Source: Dietzia sp. ANT_WB102
GTDB taxonomy: Bacteria > Actinomycetota > Actinomycetes > Mycobacteriales > Mycobacteriaceae
Direction of reading: 5' to 3'
DNA: 64,000 bases
NCBI RefSeq assembly: GCF_008369165.1
Contig: NZ_VOBA01000001.1
Location: forward strand, 1,419,630-1,483,629
How positions within the stretch are numbered: the first letter of the stretch is position 1; each line of letters starts with the position of its first letter. This document shows, one piece after another, positions 27,282 to 36,955 of the stretch. Both the position numbers and the translations under genes were made by a program. The notes beneath the pieces are model-generated. The model had not been told where the DNA came from. It was given only the letters and a program-made list of their open reading frames with translations, and did no database searches.

Positions 27282-27758
27282 ATGAGCACTCCCGACCGCC
27301 GCGACGATATCGACGCCATCAAGTCACTCAAGTACCGCTACCTGCGCTGCGTCGACCTGCGACTGTGGGACGAGCTCGCCGAGACGCTGGCGCCCGACGT
27401 CACCGCGTCCTACGGCAAGCGGCTGTCCTACACCGGCCGCGACGAGGTGGTCTCCGGACTGCAGGGGCAGATGACCGACGGCGTGATCACTGAGCACCAG
27501 GCCCACCACCCGGAGATCGAGGTCGACGGCGATACCGCCACCGGCCGCTGGTACCTGCAGGACCGGGTGATCGTCCCCGAGTTTGACACGATGATCTTCG
27601 GCAGCGCCTTCTACGAGGACACCTACGCGCGCATCGACGGCCGCTGGATGATCACGCGGACCGGCTACAAGCGCACCTACGAGGCCATGATCAACCTGAA
27701 GGACGTGCCCAGCTTCCAGCTCAACGACAACCACCTCGCGCCCGCCGAAGAGAAGTGA
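27282..27758 (+). CDS. NTF2/SnoaL-like protein
   Basis: 158 residues of the SnoaL-like/NTF2 cone fold, a family that includes dehydratases, isomerases and ring-opening enzymes. Visible family signs: IKSLKYRYLRCVDLRLWDEL, then TGRDEVVSGL, TEHQAHHPEIEVDGDTATG and RWYLQDRVI. The conserved Tyr/Asp/His positions of catalytic members are partly present (YRYLRCVD, HQAHHP), so enzymic activity is plausible. First gene of the likely operon; a GAAAGG site precedes the ATG. Confidence 0.78.
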   Translation: MSTPDRRDDIDAIKSLKYRYLRCVDLRLWDELAETLAPDVTASYGKRLSYTGRDEVVSGLQGQMTDGVITEHQAHHPEIEVDGDTATGRWYLQDRVIVPEFDTMIFGSAFYEDTYARIDGRWMITRTGYKRTYEAMINLKDVPSFQLNDNHLAPAEEK

Positions 27759-27840
27759 CGGCACGGGCGAGTGGCACGGCACCGAGTAGACGCCAGAGTC
27801 GGCACAGCGGCGGTCGCAGCGGCGGGTGCGACGGTGACGC

Positions 27841-28569
27841 GTGGGTCTGATCGCTGTCGCGGCGCTGTGCGTCGCGGCCGCCTCGGTGATCGGCGGGGCT
27901 ACCGGGTTCGGGACCGCGCTCATCGCCACGCCGCTCATGCTCATGGCGGGAATCGGGCTGGCGGAGACCGTCGCGGTCAACCTGGTGGTCGCGCTGATCA
28001 CCCGGGTCGGCGTCACCGTGCAACTGCGCAGGCACATCACCTGGCAGCGCGTTGCACTCCTCGGCGCCGCGAGCGTGCCGGGTGCCTGGCTGGGCGTGCA
28101 GACGCTGTCCTTACTACCGGAACAGCACCTGCAGCCGGCCGCCGGCGCGATCACCGTCCTGTGCGGTCTGGCGATGGCCCTGCCCACCACACACCACGCC
28201 CGCCAGCCCTCGGCACTCGCCACGGCCACCGCCGGAGCGATCGGCGGCTACCTGTCCACCACCACCTCGCTCAACGGGCCGCCCGTCGTGCTGCTGCTCG
28301 GCCGGGCACGGCTGCCACCACTGGGGTTCATCGGCGACCTCGCCGGCTACTTCGTCGTCACCAGCGTCGTCTCGCTGGCACTGCTGTGGTCGGGCACGGG
28401 CATCGACCTGCCCGGCCTTGCGCCGCTACTCGCGGCGTGCACCGTCACCGGAGTGGCGGCCAACCAGGCCGGCATCGCCATCGCCAAGCGCCTCCCCACG
28501 CACGTGTTCCGTTCGGCCGTGATCGCTCTCGTGGTGGTCGCCGGCCTCCTCACCATCGTCACCGCGTGA
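27841..28569 (+). CDS. TauE/SafE-family permease
   Basis: 242 residues with about eight hydrophobic segments. The TauE/SafE (sulfite exporter-like) family marks are IGGATGFGTALIATPLMLM at the start and the repeat-like GGYLSTTTSLNGPPVVLLLG in the second half. Such permeases move sulfonates, sulfite, sulfoacetate or other small organic acids. In this catabolic context it may take up or release the pathway substrate. The GTG start at 27841 is 82 bases past the NTF2-like gene. Confidence 0.82.
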   Translation: MGLIAVAALCVAAASVIGGATGFGTALIATPLMLMAGIGLAETVAVNLVVALITRVGVTVQLRRHITWQRVALLGAASVPGAWLGVQTLSLLPEQHLQPAAGAITVLCGLAMALPTTHHARQPSALATATAGAIGGYLSTTTSLNGPPVVLLLGRARLPPLGFIGDLAGYFVVTSVVSLALLWSGTGIDLPGLAPLLAACTVTGVAANQAGIAIAKRLPTHVFRSAVIALVVVAGLLTIVTA

Positions 28570-28648
28570 CGGCCGTCCTCCGGCCGCGCGCCCACAGCTA
28601 CACACATCCACTTCCACACACCTACCAACATCCACCACGGAGGATTCC

Positions 28649-29452
28649 ATGACCGAGAACACCCAGAACACGACCGGGCAGAACACGACCGCCACCCGAC
28701 TGGCGGGCAAGGTCGCGATCGTCACCGGAGGCGGCCAGGGCGTGGGCCGCGGCATCTCGCTCGGCCTGGCCGAATCGGGCGCCTCCGTGCTGCTCGTCGG
28801 CCGCACGATGCGCAAACTCGAGAGCGTGGCCGAGGAGATCCGTGCCGCCGGCGGCACCGCGGAATGCCTGGCCGGCGACATCGTCGAGGACGGCTCGCCC
28901 GAACTCATCATCTCCACAGCGGTAGAGCGGCTCGGAGGTGTGGACATCCTCGTCAACAACGCCAACATGGCAATGCCCCTGCCGCTGTCCGACTACCCCG
29001 ACGATGACTTCCGCAAAGCATTCGAAGGCGGGCCCCGCGTGACGCTGAGCCTGATGAAACTCGCCCGGCCCGAGATGGCCAAGCGCGGCGGCGGCACCAT
29101 CATCAACCTCGCGACCTCCGCGGCCGTGCGCTGGGATGCCTCGAACTACGGCGTCTACGCCGCGATCAAGGAAGGCGTCCGCGCCCTGACCCGCGCCGCC
29201 GCCTACGAGTGGGCCGCCGACGGCATCCGCGCGCTCAACGTGGCCCCGCACGCCCACAGCCCCGGGCTGGACTGGTGGATGGACAAGAACCCGGAAGAGG
29301 CCGCCGAGTTCGTCGCCAGCATCCCCGCCGGCCGGGTGGGCGACCCCGTCGCCGACATCGGCCGTCCCGTCGCCTGGCTGTGCTCGGCCGAGGCCTCCTA
29401 CCTTTCAGGCGCGACCATCCCGTTGGACGGCGGACAGTCCCGCTGGGGCTGA
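28649..29452 (+). CDS. Short-chain dehydrogenase/reductase
   Basis: 267 residues, classical SDR: cofactor motif VTGGGQGVGRGIS, DILVNNANM, Ser in INLATSAAV and the catalytic pair in YGVYAAIKEG. The C-terminal AGRVGDPVADIGRPVAWLCS followed by SYLSGATIPLDGG is standard. NAD(P)-dependent alcohol/ketone interconversion is expected; the residue after the second strand (VGRTMRK) leaves the cofactor choice open. Preceded by GGAGG and followed within 52 bases by the amidase. Confidence 0.88.
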   Translation: MTENTQNTTGQNTTATRLAGKVAIVTGGGQGVGRGISLGLAESGASVLLVGRTMRKLESVAEEIRAAGGTAECLAGDIVEDGSPELIISTAVERLGGVDILVNNANMAMPLPLSDYPDDDFRKAFEGGPRVTLSLMKLARPEMAKRGGGTIINLATSAAVRWDASNYGVYAAIKEGVRALTRAAAYEWAADGIRALNVAPHAHSPGLDWWMDKNPEEAAEFVASIPAGRVGDPVADIGRPVAWLCSAEASYLSGATIPLDGGQSRWG

Positions 29453-29504
29453 CCTCGTCGTCACCGTCGTACCCCGCCCCACGCCCCCTTTCGGAAGGCC
29501 CTCC

Positions 29505-30941
29505 GTGACCGACACCCCCACCCCGAACAGTCGTGACGCGCTCGCGCTGGCCTCCGACATCCGCACCGGCGCCACCAGCGCCGAGGCCGTGCTGGAGGAG
29601 GCGATCGCCCGTATCGAGCAACTCGACCCGCAACTGAACGCCGTAGTCTCCACGCGCTTCGACGCGGCGCGCGCCGAGGTCGAGGCCGGGCTACCCGACG
29701 GCCCGCTGCGGGGGGTGCCGATCCTCATCAAGGCGCTCGGCACCGACGTGGCAGGGTTGCCCGCTGCCGACGGCTCCCGGTTGTTCCGCGACGTGGTGGC
29801 GACCGTGGACGGCACCATCGTCCAGCGGTACAAGGCGGCCGGGATGGTCGTCCTGGGTACGAGCAACGTGCCGGAGATGGGCAAAACCACGACCACCGAA
29901 TCGCTGCTCCACGGCCCGTGCCGAAACCCGTGGGACACCGGCCACTCGTGTGGCGGATCGAGTGGCGGGTCGGCGGCGGCGGTCGCCTCGGGAATGGTGC
30001 CGGTCGCGCACGGCACCGACGGGGGCGGCTCCATCCGCATCCCGGCCGCGATGTGCGGTCTGGTGGGTCTCAAACCCAGCCGCGGACGCGTGCCGATGTG
30101 GCCGCACCCCGACGCCCTCTCCTCGCCCCTGTCCTATCACCACGCTCTGACAACCACCGTCCGCGACAGCGCAGCGTTGCTCGACGCCGTAGCCGGGCAC
30201 CGTCCGGGCGACTCGTACGGCGCCCCCACCCCGCCGCGGCCCTTCCTCGCCGAGGTCGGTGCCGACCCCGGCCACCTGCGCGTGGGGATGCTGCGCGTTG
30301 CTCCCGGACCGTTCCCCACCGACGCCGCCTGCACCGCCGTCGTCGACCACACCGCCGCCCTACTGACCGAGCTGGGGCACGAGGTGCGGGAGGTGGAGCT
30401 GGATGTCGACGTGATGGAGGTGATGTCGGCCGTCGGCACCATCATGGGCGCGCAGCTGCGCGCCACCATCGACGCGCGCCTCACCGCGCTGGGACGGGAG
30501 CTCCACGACGACGACATCGAGCCCTGGACCCGGGTGATCCTCGACAACGCCATGACCCACTCCGCGCCCGACGTGTCCAGAGCCCTACAGACCGCCACCC
30601 GGACCGGCTGGAGCGTGGCCGAACTGTTCGAGCCCGGCGGCGTGGACGTCCTGCTGATGCCGACACTGCCCTCCACCACCCCGGAGCTGGGCTACCTCGA
30701 CGTGACCGACCCCGAGTCCATGTGGACCCGGTCGTCGTCGTTCTCGGCGTGCGCCAGCATGTTCAACCTCTCCGGACAGCCGGCCATCTCCCTACCGCTG
30801 GGCACCGACGACGGAGGCCTGCCCGTGGGGGTGCAACTGGTCGCCGACTACGCGCAGGAGGACGTACTGCTGCGGTTGTCGGGACAACTCGAGGCGGCCG
30901 CGCCGTGGGCAACCGTGGCCCCGGGGTACGACGGGTGGTGA
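29505..30941 (+). CDS. Amidase-signature enzyme
   Basis: 478 residues. The Ser-cisSer-Lys triad of amidase-signature enzymes is complete: Lys near residue 76 ([10 protein letters not shown]), cis-Ser in [17 protein letters not shown] and nucleophile Ser in [19 protein letters not shown]. It should hydrolyse an amide (or ester) to a carboxylate. It starts with GTG after GGAAGG. With the adjacent SDR, dehydrogenase and permease it suggests a route for some amide or lactam, but the substrate cannot be read from the sequence. A UUCG-loop terminator follows. Confidence 0.9.
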   Translation: MTDTPTPNSRDALALASDIRTGATSAEAVLEEAIARIEQLDPQLNAVVSTRFDAARAEVEAGLPDGPLRGVPILIKALGTDVAGLPAADGSRLFRDVVATVDGTIVQRYKAAGMVVLGTSNVPEMGKTTTTESLLHGPCRNPWDTGHSCGGSSGGSAAAVASGMVPVAHGTDGGGSIRIPAAMCGLVGLKPSRGRVPMWPHPDALSSPLSYHHALTTTVRDSAALLDAVAGHRPGDSYGAPTPPRPFLAEVGADPGHLRVGMLRVAPGPFPTDAACTAVVDHTAALLTELGHEVREVELDVDVMEVMSAVGTIMGAQLRATIDARLTALGRELHDDDIEPWTRVILDNAMTHSAPDVSRALQTATRTGWSVAELFEPGGVDVLLMPTLPSTTPELGYLDVTDPESMWTRSSSFSACASMFNLSGQPAISLPLGTDDGGLPVGVQLVADYAQEDVLLRLSGQLEAAAPWATVAPGYDGW

Positions 30942-30962
30942 CATCGGGCGCCGAGGGGGAGT

Positions 30963-30989
30963 GAGGGACGGGCCTTCGGGCCCGTCCTC
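30963..30989 (+). terminator. Rho-independent-type terminator with TTCG loop
   Basis: GACGGGCC (30967-30974), TTCG, GGCCCGTC (30979-30986), with the stem extended by GAGG/CCTC around a one-base bulge. It lies 22 bases past the amidase stop, so the next gene (aldehyde dehydrogenase) likely has its own promoter. Confidence 0.7.
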
Positions 30990-31108
30990 GCTGGTATCGA
31001 AGACGTCGGAGCTCAACGCGGTGCGGACGTCGGCATCCCTGCGGCGTCCGGTGATCGGGCGTACGGTCGGGATCAGACGCCTTCAATTCGCAAGGATGTG
31101 ATCAGGTC

Positions 31109-32473
31109 ATGAGCACGTACCGGACCCACAACCCCTCGACCGGACAGACCGTTGCCAAGTACGACGGCCTGACCGACGTCGACTCCGTTCTCACCCAAGT
31201 CACCCGTGGATTCGACCACTGGCGCGCCACCCCCGTGGGCGAGCGATCGGCCATCTTGGCCGCGATCGCCGGCGGCATGGAGGCGCGTAGTGACGAGCTG
31301 GCCGCAGCCATCTCCGAAGAGATGGGCAAACCCCTCGCTGAAGCCGCGGGCGAGGTAGCGCTGGCAGCCTCCATCTACCGCTGGTACTCCGAACACGGAC
31401 CCGCACTGCTCAAGCCGGAATCGCTGGACGTGGCAGGGGCACGGGAGAACACGGTCACCGTCGAACCGGTCGGCCCGCTGGTGGGCGTGATGCCGTGGAA
31501 CTTCCCCTACTACCAGGTGGCCCGGTTCGCCGCACCCAACCTCATGGCCGGTAACACCATCGTGCTCAAGCACGCGTCGATCTGCGCCAAGAGTTCCGCA
31601 CTGGTTGAGTTGATCCAGCGCGAGGCCGGCCTCCCGGAAGACGCGTATGTCAACGTCTACGCCTCGTCCGACCAGGTGGCCGAGATGATCGCCGACCCCC
31701 GCATCCACGGCGTCTCGCTCACCGGTAGCGAAGGCGCCGGAGCGGCGGTTGCCGAGGTGGCCGCCAAGCACCTCAAGAAGAGCGTCCTCGAGCTGGGCGG
31801 CTCCGATCCGCTCATCATCCTGGATGCCGAGAACCTCGACGAGCTCGTCGAGACCGTGGGCAGGGCTCGGCTGTCCAACTCGGGTCAGGCCTGTAACTCG
31901 CCCAAGCGGATGTTCGTCCCGGAGAAACTGTACGAGGACTTCGTGGCCGGGCTCACCGACCTGTACTCGCGGATCACCGTCGGCCCCGCCGACGAGGACA
32001 CCACCGAAATGGGCCCGCTGTCGAGTGAGGACGCGCGCGACGGCGTCGTCGAGCAGGTCCGCACGGCCGTCGAACAGGGCGCCAAACTCCGGGTGGGCGG
32101 CGACCCGATCGACCGGCCCGGTGCCTACATGGAACCGACCGTCCTCACCGACATCACCCCGGACATGGACGTCTACCACCAAGAGGTCTTCGGTCCGGTC
32201 GCGATGGTGTACCGGTACTCGGACCTCGACGAGGCGCTGCGGATCGCCAACGACACGCGCTTCGGACTCTCCGGATCCGTCTGGGGCACCGACGTCGACG
32301 AGGCGGCCCGTGTGGCCGACCGGATCGAGGCCGGCATGGTCTACGTCAACGAGCACGGCACCACTCGGGCCGGTCTCCCCTTCGGTGGGGTCAAGGCGTC
32401 CGGGTACGGCCGCGAGCTGGGCCGCTGGGGCATGAGCGAGTTCGTCAACACCAAACTGCGCCGGGTGCACTGA
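31109..32473 (+). CDS. Aldehyde dehydrogenase (succinate-semialdehyde type)
   Basis: 454 residues, close in length to the short GabD-like enzymes of actinobacteria. It oxidises an aldehyde to an acid with NAD(P)+. Motifs: MPWNFPYYQV, the general base Glu in VLELGGSDP, the catalytic Cys in SNSGQACNSPKR, and EVFGPV near the end. NMF and KASGYGRELG complete the family picture. It is separated from the amidase by a terminator and converges with the binding-protein genes across a shared hairpin. Confidence 0.9.
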   Translation: MSTYRTHNPSTGQTVAKYDGLTDVDSVLTQVTRGFDHWRATPVGERSAILAAIAGGMEARSDELAAAISEEMGKPLAEAAGEVALAASIYRWYSEHGPALLKPESLDVAGARENTVTVEPVGPLVGVMPWNFPYYQVARFAAPNLMAGNTIVLKHASICAKSSALVELIQREAGLPEDAYVNVYASSDQVAEMIADPRIHGVSLTGSEGAGAAVAEVAAKHLKKSVLELGGSDPLIILDAENLDELVETVGRARLSNSGQACNSPKRMFVPEKLYEDFVAGLTDLYSRITVGPADEDTTEMGPLSSEDARDGVVEQVRTAVEQGAKLRVGGDPIDRPGAYMEPTVLTDITPDMDVYHQEVFGPVAMVYRYSDLDEALRIANDTRFGLSGSVWGTDVDEAARVADRIEAGMVYVNEHGTTRAGLPFGGVKASGYGRELGRWGMSEFVNTKLRRVH

Positions 32474-32478
32474 GGCCT

Positions 32479-32515
32479 GCGGCCCCGGATCCTCTCATCA
32501 AGGGTCCGGGGCCGC
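32479..32515. terminator. Bidirectional terminator between convergent genes
   Basis: GCGGCCCCGGA (32479-32489) and TCCGGGGCCGC (32505-32515) pair perfectly over 11 bp around a 15-base loop. It lies between the aldehyde dehydrogenase (plus) and the first binding-protein gene (minus), five bases past one stop and 32 past the other. Confidence 0.7.
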
Positions 32516-32546
32516 CGCCCGTGCGCTCGTCAGCGCCGGTGGTGCG

Positions 32547-34145
32547 TCACTTCTCCACGTAGGCGCCGTCGTACATCATCGTGGAGAACAGGGTCGGGGA
32601 CACGCCCTTAACGGAATCGTCGACCACCACGTACTCCTCCGAGTTCGCGATCACCGCGAACGGCACCACACGGTTGTAGACCTCCTGGAGGGTGCTGGCC
32701 GCCTCCTTCTGGGCATCCAGGTCGGCAGCGGCCTTGAAGGCGGTGACGGCCGCGGTGAGTTCGGGATCGTTGATACCGGTCAGGTTCAGTGAACCGCCGG
32801 GTGCCATCGCGCTGGCGAACGTGGAGGCGAGATCCGCATCGGACGGCGACAAGCCACCGACCACGGCTTCGAAATCACCGTTGAACTGGCGGGCCACCAC
32901 CTGGGTGACCGGCGCGTTCTCGATAGTTACATCGAAGCCCACCGCATCGAGAAGGGCAGACAGGGCCACGCCGGTCTCCATGTTCTCGGCGCTGTCGGCC
33001 ACGAGGAGGCTCAAGGCGCCGTTCCACCCGGGCTGGTCCGCCTTCACCTCCTCGACGAGCGCCTTGGCCCGTTCTGGATCGAAGGCCGGTCCCTCCTGCC
33101 CGTCGTAGAAGCGCGACGACTCGGCGATCAGGGCAGACGTCGGCAAGCCGACCCCGCCGGTGAGTCGCTGGTCGATGAGGTCACGGTCAAGCGCATGGGC
33201 GATGGCCAGCCGGACCCGCTCGTCGGTGAGTACGCCGCTGTACCCGGCGGCTCCGGAGTTGAGATTGACGATCGACCCCGAACTGGTGACCACCTCGAAG
33301 CCCCGCTCGCCCGCGTCCTGGGCCGCAGTCACCGTCTTGGCGCCCCGGAGGAAGCCGGTCTGCAGTTCACCGGTCTGGAACGCTTCGTACGTGCCCTGGG
33401 AGCCCGGAATGCGGATGAAGCGCAGGGTGGGGCAGACGGGGCCGCCGTAGTAATTCGGGTTGGGTTCGAGAACGACTTCCTGGTCAGGGGTGTACTTGGA
33501 GAGGGTGAAGGCACCGGCGCCGATGGGGTTGCGTGCCCAGTCCTGCGGGGTGGAAGCCGTGTAGGCCTTCTCGGGGATGACCTCACCGACAGTGCCCGCG
33601 AGCAGGATCGGAAAGCCGGCCCAGGGTTCGGTGAGGGTGAACTCCACGGTGGTGGGGTCGAGGACCTTGGCATCGGTGACCTGCATGGCATCCGTCATGG
33701 CGCTCGAGCGCGTGGCGGGGTCCTTGTGTAGGCCGATCGTGAAGGCGACATCCTCGGCGGTGAGGGGGTCGCCGTTGGAGAAGGTGACGCCGTCGCGGAG
33801 CGTCAGAGTCCAGACCGTGTTGTCATCGTTGGCTTCGAGGGATTTGGCGAGCTTGGGTTCGAACGCGGTGGTCTCCGGGTTCCAGCGCATGAGCCGGTCG
33901 TAGACGGCCGCTGCCTCGGCACCGCCCCGCACCCCATACATGCTCTGCCCGGGGGCGAAGGACGGAAGCATCGCGTATTCACCGGCGGTGATGGTGCCGC
34001 CTGCCCGCTCGGCAGTGCAGCGTTCGGACTGGTCGGGTGCCGAGGCCCCGGAGGCGGAACGGTCGGAATCCTGGCCTCCACCGCATGCGGTGAGGGTGAG
34101 GGTGGCGGTGGCCAGGACGGTCAGGGCGCGGGTAGCGCGGGACAT
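32547..34145 (-). CDS. Peptide/oligopeptide-type binding lipoprotein, copy 1
   Basis: 532 residues of solute-binding protein family 5 (DppA/OppA type). The signal peptide ends in LTACGGG (lipobox Cys near residue 21). The mature protein has TLRDGVTFSNGDPLTAEDVA followed by FTIGLH and NPIGAGAFTLSKYTPDQEVV. It is very similar along its whole length to the next gene upstream (34317-35921), so the pair is a tandem duplication. It is separated from that gene by a long stem-loop and may be expressed at a different level. Ligand unknown; peptides, nickel chelates and sugars occur in this family. Confidence 0.88.
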   Translation of the reverse strand: MSRATRALTVLATATLTLTACGGGQDSDRSASGASAPDQSERCTAERAGGTITAGEYAMLPSFAPGQSMYGVRGGAEAAAVYDRLMRWNPETTAFEPKLAKSLEANDDNTVWTLTLRDGVTFSNGDPLTAEDVAFTIGLHKDPATRSSAMTDAMQVTDAKVLDPTTVEFTLTEPWAGFPILLAGTVGEVIPEKAYTASTPQDWARNPIGAGAFTLSKYTPDQEVVLEPNPNYYGGPVCPTLRFIRIPGSQGTYEAFQTGELQTGFLRGAKTVTAAQDAGERGFEVVTSSGSIVNLNSGAAGYSGVLTDERVRLAIAHALDRDLIDQRLTGGVGLPTSALIAESSRFYDGQEGPAFDPERAKALVEEVKADQPGWNGALSLLVADSAENMETGVALSALLDAVGFDVTIENAPVTQVVARQFNGDFEAVVGGLSPSDADLASTFASAMAPGGSLNLTGINDPELTAAVTAFKAAADLDAQKEAASTLQEVYNRVVPFAVIANSEEYVVVDDSVKGVSPTLFSTMMYDGAYVEK

Positions 34146-34224
34146 CGGTTCTCCTGAGGGATGGGGGCGGTACCGGCCGGGCGGCCGGGGAACAGGGGAG
34201 CGACGGGAGGTGTCGACAGGGGTC

Positions 34225-34270
34225 GGGCCCCGGATCGCCTCGCAGGTGAGGGCGAGGCAATCCGGGGCCC
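34225..34270 (-). terminator. Long stem-loop between the two binding-protein genes
   Basis: The 19-base arms at 34225-34243 and 34252-34270 pair at 18 positions around an 8-base loop. Read on the minus strand it follows the copy-2 gene by 46 bases and precedes copy 1 by about 80. It could be a leaky terminator or an mRNA-stabilising stem that raises the level of the binding protein over the other subunits. Confidence 0.6.
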
Positions 34271-34316
34271 GGAGGCACAGAGTGGGCGACCTGAGCAGGT
34301 CAGAACCCGGGTGGGG

Positions 34317-35921
34317 TCACTTCTCCAGGTACGCGCCGTCGAAGAGCATGGTGGACGACAGCGACGGGACGACGCCCTTGAGCGACTCGTCGATCACCAC
34401 GTACTCCTCCGCGTTCGCGATCACCGTGAACGGCAGGATCTCATTGTGGATCTCCTGGAACTTCTTGTACGCGGCCTTCTGGTCATCGATCGACTGGGAG
34501 GCCTTGATGTCGGAGATCGCCTTGACGAACCGCGGATCGTTGATCCCAGTGATGTTGCTCATGCCCTCGGGCAGCAGGTTGCTGGCGAACGCCGAGGACG
34601 GGTCGGCCTCCGACGTGGCCAGACCGCCGATGACGATTTCGTAGTCACCGGTGAACTGACGCGCCGTCACCTGGGAGACCGGCGCGTTCTCGATGGTGAC
34701 ATCAAAACCGGCGGCGTCAAGGAGGGCCTTGAGCACCACGCCCGACTCGACGCTCTCGGGGGAGTCCGCCGCGAGCAGCGTCAGCTTGCCGTTCCAGTCG
34801 GGCCTTTCGGCCTTGAGCTCCTCCACCAGCTGCTTGGCCTTCTCCACGTCATACTGCGGCCCCTGCTCGCCGTCGAAGAAGCGCGAGGACTCGGCCAGCA
34901 GAGCCGAGGTGGCCTGGCCCTTGCCGCCGGTCAGTCGCTGGTTCATGAGATCGCGATCCAGCGCGAAGCCCACAGCCTGACGAGCCCGGGCGTCCGTGAG
35001 CACCCCGTCGTACCCGGCGGCGCCGGAGTTCATGTTGACCACCGAACCGGAGCTGGTGATCTCGTAGAACCCCTGCTCATCGGCGTCACGGGCGGCCGAG
35101 ACGAACTTCGCACCGCGGAGGAACCCGGCCTGGATCTCACCGTTCTGGAACGACTCGAGGGTGCCCTGCCCGCCCGGGATCCGGATGAACCGGAGCGTGG
35201 GGCAGACCGGTCCACCGTAGTAGTCCGGGTTGGGCTTGAGCACGACCTCCTGGTTGGGGGTGTAGGTGTCAACGAGGTAGGCACCCGCCCCGATCGGGTT
35301 CTGCGCCCACTTCTCCGGCCCGGCCTCCGTGTACGCCTTCTGCGGGAGGACCTCTCCGGCCGCACCGGCCAGGAGGATGGGGAAGCCCGTCCACGGCTCG
35401 GTCAGCGTGAACTCGACGGTCAGAGGATCGACCACGCGGGTGTCCTTGACCTGGATGGCGTCGGTCAGGGTGACCGCGCGGGTCGCCGGGTCCTTGTGCT
35501 GGTCGATCGTGAAGGCTACGTCCTCGGCGGTGAGGGGATCGCCGTTGGAGAACTTCACGCCATCGCGGAGCTTGAGGGTCCACACCGAGTTGTCGTCATT
35601 GGACTCCAACGACTCGGCGAGCTTCGGCTCGAACTCCTCGGTTGCGTTGTTCCAGCGCATAAGGCGGTCGAAGACCGCAGCGGACTCCGCGGCTCCGCGG
35701 ACGCCGTACTGTCCCTGGCCCGGGGCGAAGGTCGGCAGCATGGAGTACTCACCCATCGTGATGGTGCCCCCGACCTTGTCCTCGGTGCAGCGGCCGGACT
35801 CGGCCGGGGTGTTGCCGGGATCACCGGCAGCGTCGTTTGAGGACTCCCCGCCCCCGCCGCAGGCGGTGAGAGTGAGGGCGGCGGCCGCAAAGATCGCGGC
35901 GGCGGTGGTGGTGCGTTTCAT
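34317..35921 (-). CDS. Peptide/oligopeptide-type binding lipoprotein, copy 2
   Basis: 534 residues, family 5 solute-binding protein. The lipobox is LTACGGG, after which the mature chain parallels copy 1 (CTEDKVGGTITMGEYSMLP; LRDGVKFSNGDPLTAEDVAF; NPIGAGAYLVDTYTPNQEVV). The ATG at 35921 overlaps the stop of the upstream ATPase gene (ATGA), so translation is coupled to dppF. It delivers the ligand to the DppB/DppC permease encoded in the divergent operon. The open frame upstream of 35921 (nine codons) is not needed. Confidence 0.9.
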   Translation of the reverse strand: MKRTTTAAAIFAAAALTLTACGGGGESSNDAAGDPGNTPAESGRCTEDKVGGTITMGEYSMLPTFAPGQGQYGVRGAAESAAVFDRLMRWNNATEEFEPKLAESLESNDDNSVWTLKLRDGVKFSNGDPLTAEDVAFTIDQHKDPATRAVTLTDAIQVKDTRVVDPLTVEFTLTEPWTGFPILLAGAAGEVLPQKAYTEAGPEKWAQNPIGAGAYLVDTYTPNQEVVLKPNPDYYGGPVCPTLRFIRIPGGQGTLESFQNGEIQAGFLRGAKFVSAARDADEQGFYEITSSGSVVNMNSGAAGYDGVLTDARARQAVGFALDRDLMNQRLTGGKGQATSALLAESSRFFDGEQGPQYDVEKAKQLVEELKAERPDWNGKLTLLAADSPESVESGVVLKALLDAAGFDVTIENAPVSQVTARQFTGDYEIVIGGLATSEADPSSAFASNLLPEGMSNITGINDPRFVKAISDIKASQSIDDQKAAYKKFQEIHNEILPFTVIANAEEYVVIDESLKGVVPSLSSTMLFDGAYLEK

Positions 35922-36955
35922 CGGGACTCCGTAAGGGGGTGGTGGCACGCGACCTTATGGCCGGGTGCGATGTCGGTCAGCTGTGGTCGTTCGGTGGCGC
36001 AGATCTCGGTTGCCCGGGGGCACCGGGTTCGGAATCTGCATCCGGACGGTGGGTTGAGGGGCGAGGGAAGCTCGGAGCTCGTGGCTTCGATGGGCGCCTC
36101 GCCCAGGGAGTCGGCAAGGGTTCCGCCGAGAGTGGGGGCCGAGGAGATGAGCAGCATCGTGTACGGATGCGCGGGCGCACGGTAGAGGGCAGAGGTGTCA
36201 GCGACCTCGCACACCTGGCCCAGATACATCACGGCGACCTGGTCGGCGATGTTGTGCACGACCGACAGGTCATGCGAGATGAACACCATCGTCAGGTGGT
36301 AGCGCTCCTTCATCTCCTCGAGCAGGTTGAGGATCTGGGCCTGCACGGAGACATCGAGCGCCGAGACCGGCTCGTCGCACACCAGCACCTCGGGCTCGAG
36401 CACGAGCGCGCGGGCCAGAGCGATGCGCTGGCACTGCCCGCCGGAGAACTCCGACGGGCGTCTGTCGCCCGCGTGCTCGGGGTCCAGCCCCACCGCCTCC
36501 ATCGCGGCATCGACCCGGCGCCGGACCTCCTCCCGGCCTCCATCGGTGCCCTGGATCTCCAGACCCTCGGCCACGATGTCACGCACCTTGCGGCGCGGGT
36601 TGAGCGAGGACACGGGGTCCTGGAAGACCATCTGGATCATCTTCCGGGCCCGCTTGAGAGAGGCGCCGGAAAGTGAGCACAGGTCGGTGTCGTCAACGCT
36701 CACGCGGCCGGCCGTGGGCCGGGGCAGCTGAAGCAGTGCGCGGCCGAGACTCGACTTGCCGCAGCCGGACTCGCCGACGAGCGCGAGGGTGGTGCCGCGG
36801 GCGACCTCCAGCGAGACATCCGTGACGGCGTGGACCGTTCCCTTGCGGGTGGCGTACTCGACGGTAACGGCGTCGATGACCAGTTTGGCCTCGGGCGACC
36901 CACCTGACTCCTGCGTATCGGGCACATCGGCGGTGTTCAAGGGAGAGCTGGTCAT
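35918..36955 (-). CDS. Peptide ABC transporter ATPase, DppF/OppF type
   Basis: 345 residues. Walker A GESGCGKSS, Q-loop VFQDPVSSLNPR, signature EFSGGQCQRIALARAL, Walker B LVCDEPVSALD and H-loop ISHDLSVV are all intact. The C-terminal cysteine-containing segment SGCRFRTRCPRATEICA is the oligopeptide/dipeptide transporter domain. The ATG at 36955 overlaps the stop of the preceding ATPase gene. It forms the heterodimeric motor with the protein from 36952-38016. Confidence 0.92.
   Translation of the reverse strand: MTSSPLNTADVPDTQESGGSPEAKLVIDAVTVEYATRKGTVHAVTDVSLEVARGTTLALVGESGCGKSSLGRALLQLPRPTAGRVSVDDTDLCSLSGASLKRARKMIQMVFQDPVSSLNPRRKVRDIVAEGLEIQGTDGGREEVRRRVDAAMEAVGLDPEHAGDRRPSEFSGGQCQRIALARALVLEPEVLVCDEPVSALDVSVQAQILNLLEEMKERYHLTMVFISHDLSVVHNIADQVAVMYLGQVCEVADTSALYRAPAHPYTMLLISSAPTLGGTLADSLGEAPIEATSSELPSPLNPPSGCRFRTRCPRATEICATERPQLTDIAPGHKVACHHPLTESR

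Noticed and set aside
36700-36950. GTG at 37854 as the true start of the DppD-type ATPase
   Set aside because: It would remove the first strand and part of the nucleotide site that all homologues have, while coding similarity continues upstream to an ideally placed AAGGAGG.
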